From Rhopalosiphum padi (taxonomy: Eukaryota; Arthropoda; Insecta; Hemiptera; Aphididae), in NCBI RefSeq assembly GCF_020882245.1, contig NC_083598.1:3775178-3839177 (forward strand): a stretch of DNA of 64,000 bases, written 5' to 3'. This document shows, in pieces, positions 1-11,434 of this stretch. Every line of letters begins with the position of its first letter. The stretch's first letter is position 1. The translations under genes and the position numbers were made by a program. The notes below the pieces were generated by a model that did no database searches, was not told the DNA's origin, and worked only from the letters and a program-made list of their open reading frames with translations.

Positions 1-74
1 AAACATATTAATATAAAACAAAAATTCTGATTTATAATATGATACTATTTAACATTACAAATTATATTTTTCAG

Positions 75-287
75 AAACAGATGTTTTTTGTGATAGAATA
101 CTTGAAAAACGACAAACTGTTTCATCATGCAAAATGTTGGTATATGATAATAGTAATTATTATAATATTAAAGTAAAAATAAAAAATATGTTAGCTGAAT
201 GGAAGACATGGACCTCAAAAACCTCAACGAGCACTTGTCCTTTATATCAAATAATACACAAGAACAGTAGTACAGTAGACACATATT
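75..287 (+). CDS. N-terminal exon of modular serine protease copy A (Cys-containing segment)
   Basis: The exon follows a TTTTTCAG acceptor and opens in phase 1 (Glu-Thr-Asp-Val-Phe-Cys), encoding about 71 residues with four cysteines and no domain I recognise. In the duplicate, the same exon (17111-17323) splices in phase with a signal-peptide exon at 15862. By analogy the signal-peptide exon of copy A should lie about 1.1 kb left of the window. At its 3' end a GTAAAT donor at 288 overlaps an in-frame TAA at 293-295. The phase left by that donor (1) does not match the next recognisable exon, which needs phase 2. So an exon may be missing, or the stop may be used to make a short secreted peptide. 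The exon is nearly identical between the two copies. Confidence 0.6.
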
Positions 288-1044
288 GTAAATAATTATA
301 CATTTTTTATATTCATACATTATATACAAGCTTATTCATTTCTCAAGACTCTTGATTACTACCTTTTCATGTATATATACTATTATAGTATATGTATATT
401 GTATATAAATGTAATTATATATTTAAAGGTTGTAACAGATAGAACTAACTTTTGGAATAACTTTGGTTCTAATTAATATTTTCAATCTTTTTTTTATTTA
501 TCATGAAGAGAACCTAGCGCTACATGTATAATTTAATTTTGTTTTATGTATGTATTTATATATTCTCTGTATATAATATATAATCGAGATAAAAATATTT
601 TGGTGAGGTTCATCTTGAAAAAAAGGTTTACTTCATCATACTAACTATATCTCTGAATATTGAACGAATGCTTTGTACTTTAAACAGTATTAGTATTTAT
701 TTTAATATGTATATAGTACAAATAAATATAAATATTCATTTTAGTTATAAGTTGCGGTAGAATAGTGGTATATTACCATTTAGTTTATATAGAGTTGCCC
801 TTGAAATAATGATATTTGTTTTGGTTTAATGTGTAATTTTTAAAAATATAACTAAACTTATTTTGTAAACCCGTGATTAAAGTTTGGAATTTTTAGATAA
901 AAAAAAATTATAAAACACCAAAAGTATTACTTTCTATTACTTTCTATATTTGATATGTAATATAAAATATTATTGTTTATATTAAATATTGATTGTAAAA
1001 CCTTACACATAATTTACATTCAAGTTTTTATTTTTATTTTAAAG

Positions 1045-4000
1045 TAGAGACCAATACAAATGTATATCTGGCCAATGTATTGATAAAACATCAATTTGTG
1101 ATGGAACTCGAGATTGTAATGATGGGTCTGATGAAACTTTGGCATTATGTAATACAGTTCGGTGAGTTGATTTTAATAAAGTAATTTTTATACTTTAATA
1201 AATATTTTAAATTTAAGGTGTCAAAAATATACATTCCGGTGTAAATATGGGGCTTGTGTAAATACAGAAAGTAAATGTGATGGTGTAAGACAGTGTGCTG
1301 ATGGATCTGATGAAGAAAATTGTCCTGGTCCTATTTCTATATCTGCAGATACATTAACACTAAAACTTAGTAATACAACACAAATAACGACGGAGTCAAA
1401 TAAAAAGTATTTAATATTTTTTTTATCCATACAAATAACATTGGCTTATTTGTAGACTATAAGGGATTTTATTCAAATAAAAGTTAACTTATGAATTTTT
1501 TTAAAAATTCAATTATTTAATTGATTATGACCATAATAAACATAATACTGTCATTAAATTGTGTAATTTATTATAAATGAGAAAATATAATATGAAATCT
1601 AGAGCTATTAATAAACCTACAAGTACAAAAAGCACCACTATTCATAGTTTTAAGTAGATAACAGATTTGGTTGGCATTTTAATTTTTTATTTCTATTCCT
1701 CTAAAACGAAGCCATGCCAGCTAATTTGATTTAGTATGCTTACAATAAATTACACAAAACTTTTTTTTGCTTTATCTTCTCTTTCTTTATGATGGTTTTT
1801 TGAGTACTTTTATTTATGCTTTTAAGTATCATTTTGCAACATTTTTTTTCGATATGTATTTGAAATAAAAATATTTGATAGGTAAATATTATTTTATTTT
1901 TATAAAAAAAAAAAACTATTTAAAACCTCTTTATCCTGTAAATTACACTTTTAAATTTATTGAGATGTTATTATCAGAATCATTTTTTTGTAAAGAAAAG
2001 GTTAAACATCGATAAGTGTATAAGCTTCAGGAGTAACATGAGATGTATTTTAAAAAAACATAAAGATAATAATATGTGCAAAATACAAATTTGGATTTTC
2101 AAACTATTATAATAATATCGTGTATTCTAGAAAGCAAATAAATACCAAGAAGGGAACTTCCTGAAGATTAGACATATATTGAATTAATACAGTTATAAAT
2201 TTAGGTAGATTAGAATGGGTGACGTCAAAATGTGATTTTAATACTTAGTGTTTTATTATTGAAGGAAATCATGCATTTTACCAAGCCTTGAAGGAGTTAT
2301 ATATTCTTACGAAGGTTCAGATGACATTTTATCTCACGGGACATTGATTAAACACAATCGCACTGTTATCGAGAACTGTCAAGTTGGATATCATAAGGCT
2401 CACCACAATAGTTTTAGGGTTTGTCAGGGAAATGGAAAATGGATATCTAAATCTGATAAATTATGTTTCAGTAAGCAATGTATTGAAATATCGATATTCA
2501 AATAATTAAATACTAAACTTATATAAATAATTTATTTCCAGAGTTTAGAAATGATTGGTTATAACATTTTTATATTTATAAAAATTATGTCAATCTCTAT
2601 TATCAGAAAATTAAATATTAATTATTTTCATCTGTAATATTATTATTATTATTATTTTAATATATTTATATACAAATATTATTTTAGAATGCGGTAGATC
2701 GTATATCGGACACCAATTATTGATCGATAATGGTAAAACAGCACAAGTTGGAACAGCACCTTGGAATGTAGGAGTATATCGATTTAATAAAGAGAATTCT
2801 AAGTATGACTTGATATGCGGAGGATCACTTATTGCTGAAAATATAGTCGTTTCTGGTAAGAATTATTCATGTATTTCGTATTTAAAACGCAACAATATTT
2901 AATATATTCAAATTTTAGCATCACATTGTTTTTGGCAAAATGGTATGTTATCTAATAGAATATCAATAAACAATGGTCTATATAGAATTGCTGTTGGGAA
3001 ATATTATAGAAATTACACAGTTATTGACAATGATTTTACTCAAATAATGGATGTAAGTTTTTAGTTTAAAAGTAGAATCCTAGAAGCAAAAAATAGGAAC
3101 AATATTATATTATAAATAAATCAATTTTATAGGTGGAAACAATTTATCTGAAAGAAGACTATTTGGGATATAATCGGTTCTATTCTGATGATATATCTGT
3201 TATCGTGTTATCAAACAGAGTTAATATTAGTGATGCTGTTGCACCAGTTTGTGTTGATTGGAATGGTAGACATAATGTAACAAATGGAGCTCAAGGAAAG
3301 GTTGGTTTTTGTTATAATAAATATTACAATTATGATTTATTTATAGATAAGTATAATGCAACCAATCACTATTGTGCCTTTATACAATGATCAACTTAAG
3401 TTACGTCTAGCGCATTGTATAAAAGGAACACTAAAAAAAAATCTTATAATTTAAATAAAAAAATATTAAATACTATTCTTATTTCGTATTTGTTTGATGT
3501 TCGAATAATAAAACTTTAATCTGTCGGGTTATAATTAACTAATTACATAAATAATGTATTACTAAAATTTACATAGTTACATTAAAAGTGAGTAATCTTA
3601 CTTATTATTAACTTTTTTATACTTCCACAGATTGTTGGTTGGGGAAATACAGAAAAAGACATACCAAGTCCAGTTTTATTAGAAGCAACTTTACCGTACA
3701 TTGATTATAATTCTTGTCGAAGCATGTATACCAATGACTTTCAAAAGTTTGTGACTTTTGATAAATTTTGTGCTGGATCTATATCAGGTTATAAAATAAT
3801 TAATTATTAATATTTGAAATCAATGTTTTAATTTTTTTTTTTGTTTGAATATATACAATTGAGTTATAAATTGTGATTTTTTTATTATAAAACACTCATT
3901 TTGAAGACATGAATAGTCTTTGAAAAAACAACTTGAAACTATGTAAAAAAATGTTTTCGAAAACATAAATACTTTTTGAAATAATGAGTGTTTTATGATA

Positions 4001-7000
4001 AAATAATCATCTGTATACATTGTTATATATTACTGTCCGCATAGATATAACTAACTTTTATTTAATTAAAAATATACCTTATTAAACTTTATATTTTAGT
4101 ATCTGATAATCATATAATTATTATAAGCGACGCTGTAAGAGTTTAGGATTGTAAAGTGGAACAAAATAAAATAGATTGAATTATTATTATGATTTGCTCA
4201 AACGGAAATTAATTTATTTTTCAACTTATTTATCATAATTATTGAAATATAAAATTAACAAAATAATGAACAAAACAGTATTATGTGTATGACTGTATGA
4301 GTATATCATCTGTCATTTAACTATTTGTTATACCTATCACTCAAGAATCATCGTATGATTATTGATTAATTGTTGTTGTTAAATTAAAATTTCTTTAATT
4401 TCAGGACCAGGAGTTCGTCAAGGTGACAGTGGTGCAGGCTTGACGTTTTTACATTCTGATTTTTATTATTTAACCGGAATAGTGAGTCTCAAGGATCCAA
4501 ATTCAAATACTTCAATTGCAGTTTTTACAAATGTTAGCTCCCACATTAAATGGCTTCGTGAAACGTATAAAAAATATACATCTTATGACAGTTATAATAT
4601 GCAGGTAATAATATAAATATAATTTATTTTATATGTAATTGAAATCAGTATTAATATGAGTAGATTTACTTTTATTCGATGATTTATAACAGTTCATTTT
4701 TAACAATTTTTCATTTCAAGTAATCTTAATATGACATAATATTAAATGGATACTACCAATGTGTTCCATTTTACTAGCACTTAATTCGCTTGAATAGTTT
4801 TTCTACGTAAAAAAAATGTTGCATTTTTTATTTCGTACAACTAATTGTTTTATAATAATTATTATTATTATTCTACTTGATAATTAATTTGAATGTTCAA
4901 TAATATAATTGACTGTTTTGTATTTTATGATGATGAACTTATAACTATTTCTTAATAGATATTATTATTAATTTTTATTATTGAATTGACTTGCTTATGC
5001 TAAAAGTTAACATCTGCTTCATAGCTATCAGGTTTGGAAAAATATTTTATAAATACAATTATTCCAGGTTACGAAAAATGCATGTGTTTTACCAAGTGCG
5101 GAAGGGATTATATATTCTTATGAAGGATCAGATAAAATATTATCTCATGGCACATTAATTAATCCTCTTCGTATTGTAAGTGAGAGCTGTGAAGTTGGAT
5201 ATCATAAGGCTTATCCTAATGGTTTTAGGGTTTGTCAGGAAAATGGAGAATGGAAATTGAATTCTGAGAATTTGTGTTTCAGTAAGTTATGTATTGTAAT
5301 TTAAATTGTATAATTTTTAATGATCAATTTAAAAAAATAAATATTTTATGCACGATATTTTATTACATTATGTTTATGTTTATAGAAACGTGTCCACCTC
5401 TATTATCAGATAGTTTAGATATTAAATGTACTCTAAATGGTAACTATGCTAATTGTTCAAATCCGTCTATACCCGGTACAATTGCAAACCAATCATGTAA
5501 GTCAACTCATAGACTACTAAATGGACAAGAAGGAATTCCAATTGAATTACGTTGTCAGTCTAATGGGACGTGGAATAATAACCTATATAAATGCACCCCA
5601 TGTAATTACAGTGTTTATTGACTTTTACTCGATTCTGTATGTTTTACTAATTTTATGAACTATATTACTATAACTGTATCCAAATGATTATTGTATTTCG
5701 TATGTATTATTAAAGTAAAAATAGATCAGCTTTCAGGATCACTCAACTCGGATCCGTGCAATATATCTTAAAATGTCTTCACAAAACAAAATTACTTAGC
5801 AAGTTTTAATTATATTTAACATACTGACCATTTTATTAATGTTAAATTACAAATTACTATGTGTAATAATGTACAATTATTATATTCATCCAATGTCCAT
5901 ATATTCTATAAAAAAATTAAAATTAAAAATACTTTTTTAAGAGGATTGGTTTGACGTAAAATAGATTTCTTTTATAATTTGTAAGAATTTAGAATAAAAT
6001 CACCTATAATAAAATTATATAGTATATATTATTGACGGTTTTTTTTATTGGTTTCACATTAGTTTACTCTGAATTCGACTTAAAAGTAAATATATATATT
6101 TTCCTATTTAAATAAACATTATAACATTGTTATGAGACAATATTGAAATAACTCGATATGTCATACAGTAAAAATTATTATTCTTTATATTTATAATAAT
6201 AGATGATTTTATAAATGTTCGCTAACATCTTCTTATGCCTTCAACAATTTGACTTATTCTTTATTATATAGGCGATATAACTTAATAATATTGTCCTCTA
6301 TCCTTGCATTTAAATATTATTTTAGATTGCGGTAAACCATACGCCAGCCATCAGTTATTGATCGATAATGGTGCTACAGCGCAAGTAGGTACAGCACCTT
6401 GGAATGTTGGAATATATAGGTTTAATAATGAGAGTTCCACGTATTTTTTAATATGTGGAGGATCAATAATTGCTCCAAATATTGTCGTTTCTGGTAAAAA
6501 CTAAACAATATATTAAAGAAAGAATTAATAATGATTAAATTAAATTTTTAGCGGCTCATTGTTATTATAGAAAAAAAATGCTCTCCAATATATTATCGAT
6601 AAACGATGGTTCATACAAAGTTACCGTTGGAAAATATACTAGTGATTACACTGTTATTGACAATGAATTCACTCAAATAATGGATGTAAGTTATTAAATG
6701 AAACGTAGTATCTTAAAAACTAATAATAATAGGCATGATATAATAATATCTATTGGAAATTAAACTATTTTATAGGTGAAAATAATTTATATGAAAGAAG
6801 GTTATTATGGAGCTAACGGATTTCATGCTGAAGATATAGCTGTTGTCGTGTTGAAAAACAAAGTTCTTATTAGTGCTGGTGTTGCACCAGTTTGTGTTGA
6901 TTGGAATAGTAGATATAATGTACCAAATGGAGCCCAAGGAAAGGTTTGTTTGTTAATAAAGTATAAATCGAATTTAAATTACAGATACTATAATATTATC

Positions 7001-8039
7001 ATTACAAATGTATGATAAGTTAATATTAGGTAAGTGGCTGTATAAATTTCTATGTATTATACAAAAGAAAAAATATTTAATAATTTAAATTGTAAAGTCA
7101 TTTAATTTTATGTTTTTATTTTAATATATATTTGTTTGGTTAACAAAATAATAAAACTATAATTAATAAGATTTTAATTAACTAATTATACAAATTAAAT
7201 ATTACCAACATTTCCATGGTTAAACTAAAGGTGAATAATATTAAATTAAAAAACTTTTTATTCTTTTACAGTTTGTTGGTTGGGGATATACAGAAAAAAA
7301 CATAATTAGCCCCGTTTTATTAGAAGCAACATTATCGTACATCGATCATAATTCTTGTCGAATCATGTATACAAATGGATTTCGAACGTTTGTGACTTCT
7401 GATAAGTTCTGTGCCGGATCTGAATTAGGTAAAACAATATTTAATTATTAGTATTTAAAATTATTTTTTCAACAACCATTATTAAATTATATACATTGTT
7501 AATACATTACCATTGGATATTACTAACAAGTTTTAGTCAATGATATAATTTATTAAACGTTAGCATTTAGTATCTATTAAGCAAATATCTATAATATCCG
7601 TCAATGAGTGAGTTTAGGACTGCAAATCTAAATTATTAATAAACTCCATTGAAAGTAATAATTTTCAATGTTATTCTCTGAATATATACAATTATTATTT
7701 GCTGAAAGGCAAAATGATTGTTTAATTTTATTTGATATTGTTATTATCATATATAATTAACAATAAATCCATAATTATCTGTATTGTATCTATCGCTCAA
7801 GAATAATTGTATGATCAATTGCTGTTTTTTGAATAAATTATCTGTTTATTACAGAACAAACACCCCGTGAAGGCGACAGTGGTGCAGGTTTAACGTTTTT
7901 ACATTCTGATTTTCATTATTTAACTGGTGTACTGAGTGTCAAGGATGTAAATACAAACAATTCAATTGTAGTTTTTACAAATGTTAGGTCCCACATTCAA
8001 TGGATTCGTGAACTGTATGACAAATATGCTTCTACATAA
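1045..8039 (+). CDS. Modular serine protease copy A: LDLa-LDLa-Sushi-S1-Sushi-Sushi-S1
   Basis: Exons, with consistent phases throughout: LDLa1 1045-1161; LDLa2 1218-1406; Sushi1 2265-2470; protease 1 2688-2855, 2919-3052, 3133-3300, 3631-3787, 4405-4604; Sushi2 5068-5281; Sushi3 5386-5601; protease 2 6326-6493, 6552-6685, 6776-6943, 7272-7428, 7855-8039 (stop TAA). This is about 860 codons. Both LDLa exons carry the CDG..DC/QC..DGSDE calcium-binding signature. Each protease keeps His (ASHC, AAHC), Asp (DDIS, EDIA) and Ser (GDSGAGL). The domain order resembles insect modular serine proteases and clotting factor C-like initiators of extracellular immune cascades; that role is inference. Oddities: the new N-terminus would be LLIDNG rather than IVGG, with no Arg/Lys before it; Cys191 is Arg in both domains; two complete proteases sit in one polypeptide. 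Splitting into two genes after 4604 is possible but less likely, because the phase-0 junction to Sushi2 is perfect. Confidence 0.82.
3882..4001. mobile_element. MITE-like hairpin in an intron of copy A
   Basis: A roughly 120-bp stretch is bounded by 19-bp inverted repeats (3882-3900 and 3983-4001, 18 of 19 matching) and contains the perfect palindrome ATGTTTTCGAAAACAT at 3951-3966. The homologous insertion in copy B (21018-21142) has longer matching arms, about 46 bases. This suggests a non-autonomous inverted-repeat element inserted before the gene duplication. Confidence 0.5.
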
Positions 8040-8303
8040 TATTAATGATAACATAATTATATTTAAGCCCAATAGCATAATACTTAAATGACAAATTCTA
8101 TGTCTAATTAAAATTAAAATTGTTATGAATATATTTTTACTGTTACATAACAATATTTAACAAATTAATTTTGAACAAATGTTCATCAAAATTAAATTTA
8201 ATACGACATTATTATTATAGGTAATACATAAGCATTATATAATTAATTTAAAATTGTACGTATCAGTTATATTAAATTTGGTGTTTAAAATGGTCGAGAA
8301 ACG

Positions 8304-8385
8304 AGATTAAAGTGCAGTTATTGTACGGAAATTGTAACAAAAATAGGTTTTGAACTTCGTAGACATGCTATAGCCATTAGCCATA
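8304..8385 (+). pseudogene. Isolated C2H2-type zinc-finger fragment
   Basis: Reading from 8304, codons give Cys-Ser-Tyr-Cys, a basic linker (Leu-Arg-Arg-His), then a second His seven residues on, which is a plausible C2H2 finger. No open frame extends beyond it. In the duplicate at about 24900 the second Cys is Phe. I take it as a transposon or gene remnant. Confidence 0.3.
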
Positions 8386-8558
8386 GTATTTACTATTATA
8401 CATTTATACTATTTAATTTTAAATATAAATTGCGTTTGTATAATATAATCAAATATATAAGCACTGTATTATTTATAATTATACAAAATAAAATTTCTAC
8501 GAATTATGTACTTATTAATTGTTTTTAATATTTATGTATAAATGTATATACCTATTAC

Positions 8559-8882
8559 CTACATTTTTCGTCTATGCAGGTGTCCAAATGCATCTCCAAC
8601 TTCGGCTGGTGGCAAAAATGATAGACCAAAAAAAAATTTGAGCCACAATCCGACTTCAGAATTTTTAATTAAATACGCTTTCGATAAGTTTTTATGTTTT
8701 ACTATTTGCCTATACCAACTTTGGCCTAAATGAAATGTACATGTTATTAACTGACAGTTAGGCAATGTTTGCGTTGTAGCTAAATGTGCAGCTTTTTCAT
8801 AATCCGAATGAAAAAAATCTCTTTGAAGAATATTGCCAATTAGTTCATTACAAAACTTAGATATTTTAAACCACATATTCAA
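8559..8882 (-). pseudogene. MULE-type transposase fragment (left copy)
   Basis: The minus strand encodes about 107 residues including Asp-Tyr-Glu-Lys-Ala-Ala and, about 20 residues later, Cys-Thr-Phe-His-Leu-Gly-Gln. This is the spacing seen in the catalytic region of MULE transposases (D[FY]EKA ... C.FH..Q). The rest of the transposase is missing here because of the deletion at about 8570; a longer version survives at 25691-26256. Non-functional. Confidence 0.6.
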
Positions 8883-9239
8883 ATAATTGTTTTTTGATTT
8901 TTATGTTAAAAATATATATGCTACTGGTACATAATAATTGTAAGTATACATTTCCATTTATAAATCACAGTCAAGTTTAATGATTTTCTCTCTAATTAGT
9001 GACTCAATAATTGAATTGAATATTTAATTAAATTTAATATAGAATAATATACAATTTCAAAATTGATAAGTTCTATTAAGTATACAATACATATACTATA
9101 TAGATAAATTATTTTTGTGACGTGATCTAATAACCCTCCATCATTATAAATGCCAATTGTTGACAATAAAAATGAATTTTTTACATAATAATAATATATA
9201 TTATTGTAGGAAAAAAATACAACAAAGAAATATAAAAAC

Positions 9240-10400
9240 TTTAATATAAATTATAATAAATAATTGTTTATTATTTTAACTTTTAATTTTTCCGTCTGAT
9301 GTGGGGAGGGTGGAAGCTCGGGGAAGGTTCTAGATTCTTCTTTTCTTTATTTTATTATCATTCTTGTTATTCTTATTCCTAATCTTATTATTATTATTAA
9401 TATTACTATTTTTTTATTATTATTAAAATTATCTTATTCTTAAAATAACTTTTATTTAAATTGTGCGTTCATCGGCGATTGCACTATTAGGGTTTCGACG
9501 GTTTCTTGTTATCTGTCACAGAACACGAGACCGGACCGGTCCTGTGTTATCGCTAATGAACCAGGTATAAAAGGCCAGGCGAAACCACCAGCATTCACTG
9601 GCTGCCCTCCGTCGTAGCAAGACCCACCCAGGCAGACTAGCGCGATTAGGGAAGGCATCTGGTCTTTATATTTTTTGTCAAAGACCTTTTGATTTTTAGC
9701 ATATTATGTTAGGTTGCACATTATATTGCTTGTACTCCGTACTCATATTATTAAATAGTGATTTTATTCATACCTAATCGGAGCTCTAACATTTCTTTAG
9801 CTCGAACCCAGATCATCACGTCTGTATTAAATATTTGTGTATTTTTTTTTTTTTTTTTTTTATAATCCCATATCACGCGATAAACAGTCATTTGTAACAA
9901 TACATTATTCGTGAGTGTTCAAGTAAGTTTCCCAAACAGACCGTATATTCGTAAAAACCCCGTTTCCCTGTCCGTTATCGATATTGTCGACACGCGCAGA
10001 GCTACGGCAGGTTACGTTCCGCATAAATGACGATTCGCGCGTACGTCGGATCTAGTGAGCAGATGGCACAATTCCAGTGACTCGTCAGAGTTCCGCGTTA
10101 CGGGTGTATCGCTCTCGTTTGAACTGCACGTCTCGTGTGCCACTGTAATGATCTGACAACGCGTGCGATTCGATTCTGATCCGATTATTCGGAGGCTGTG
10201 ACGTCGTTGAATGACATACGAATCTGTTCGAAACATTGTACACATTACGAAAACGTTAATTTTTTTTTATAGTGTTTGCAAAATTTTAACTTTTAGTAAT
10301 AATCCATTATACACATTTTTTTTTCTTTTTTTAGCTATCCTATAAAAGCTGAGCAATTAACTCATCCGTGGCCAATCGCTGGTACAAAGTGAATTGTTAA
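9240..10400 (+). mobile_element. Unclassified interspersed element with TATA/Inr promoter
   Basis: This block recurs in inverted orientation as 38995-39612 plus 42651-43335, where a hAT transposon splits it, and in part at 38488-38960. It sits in what was an intron of the decayed third protease copy. It holds a TATAAAAG box at 9566-9573 and an initiator-like TCACT with its A at 9597, a spacing of 31 bases. It also holds a T-rich tract at 9841-9860 and, on the minus strand, a 77-codon frame at 10012-10245 that stays open in the other copy. This could be an LTR or solo LTR, but no clear termini or target duplication were found. Confidence 0.6.
10012..10245 (-). CDS. 77-codon open frame inside the unclassified element
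   Basis: This serine/threonine- and arginine-rich frame contains SDTPVTRNSDESLELCHLL. The second element copy (39182-39415) keeps the same length, start and stop, with roughly 90% identical residues. It has no recognised domain. The conserved frame between decayed copies hints at former coding capacity, but recent common origin could explain it equally well. Confidence 0.3.
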   Translation of the reverse strand: MCTMFRTDSYVIQRRHSLRIIGSESNRTRCQIITVAHETCSSNESDTPVTRNSDESLELCHLLTRSDVRANRHLCGT

Positions 10401-10597
10401 AATCATGTAATTTAATTAGTGAAATCACTAAACATGTTATTATTTCATATTTGTTTGATTTCTAAAATTAGTCTTTCAACTATTTAATCAGTCAGATTTT
10501 AATTAAATTATTAAACTTATTAGTCATTTCCAAAAATTACATAGTAACAATAAGAGAGTAATCCTATACATTACTGAACTATTTTCATCTTTCACAG

Positions 10598-11434
10598 ATT
10601 GTTGGTTGGGGTAAAACAGAAAAAGACGTGTCAAGTCCCATTTTATTAGAAGCCAGTTTACCGTACATCGACCATAATTCTTGTCGAAGCATGTATAAAA
10701 CATGTATAAAAATGGTTTTCAAACGTTTGTAACTATTGAAAAGTTCTGTACTGGGTCTGAATAAGGTAATACAATATTTATATACTAATATTTGAAATCA
10801 TTTTATCAATTTTTTTCCAACAAATAAAATTCAGTTATATACATAGTTAAGAGTATTACCATTGATTATAATTATTACTTACTATTTTTGATCAACGATT
10901 AATCTTATTAAACTTAAGCATTTTTTATCTACTAAGCATATATACTTATTATATTCGGCATTGTGTACGTTTAGAATTGCAAATTTGAATTATAAAGGGG
11001 TTTCGTTACATATATTATATTATAATATAAGATTTAATTTTTACAAAGTACAATCAATAGACAATGTTTTGCTGATTTAAAATTTTGTTTAGAATCAAAA
11101 TTTGACATCTTAAATAATTAACATTAATTTTATCAAAATTTAAGGTTTTTTGAGCTAAAATTGATGGCAGTTGCAAGGCCCCTTTAATGATTTTTAGAAT
11201 GATTTTCTATATCTATAATTTTGTGGTTTAAATAAAAATTTTTTTTATTTCAGAACAAGGGGCTCGTAAAAGTGACAGTGGTGGGGAGGCTTAACGTTTT
11301 TACCTTCTAATTCTTATTATTTAACTGGAGTAATGAGTGTCAACGATCCACATGCAAACAATTCAATATCGGTTTTTACAGATATTAAGTTTCACATTCA
11401 ATGGCTTAGTATGCTGTATACAAATAATGATTAA
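10598..11434 (+). pseudogene. Decayed third protease copy, exons 4 and 5 (first pair)
   Basis: At 10598 an exon begins IVGWGKTEKDVSSPILLEAS and continues through the conserved Cys. An 11-base duplication (ATGTATAAAAC repeated near 10690) then shifts the frame into a stop. The final exon begins at 11254 and still reads SDSG, but its catalytic motif is altered from GDSGAG and a frameshift follows almost at once. No LDLa, Sushi or His/Asp protease exons survive upstream, where the unclassified element sits. It is a dead relic of the same family as copies A and B. Confidence 0.75.

Larger units (their letters stand above)
1..8760 (+). repeat. Segmental duplication, left copy
   Basis: Exons and introns from base 1 to about 8460 match 17037-25100 closely, including intronic low-complexity tracts. 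The stretch 8570-8760 matches 26030-26230. Relative to the right copy, about 820 bases are deleted at about 8570, and the left copy has a full-length first exon of protease 2 where the right copy is rearranged. Confidence 0.9.

Noticed and set aside
1221..1430. 69-codon minus-strand frame with a signal-like start, repeated at 18204-18413
   Set aside because: It is the antisense shadow of the second LDLa exon, conserved only because that exon is.
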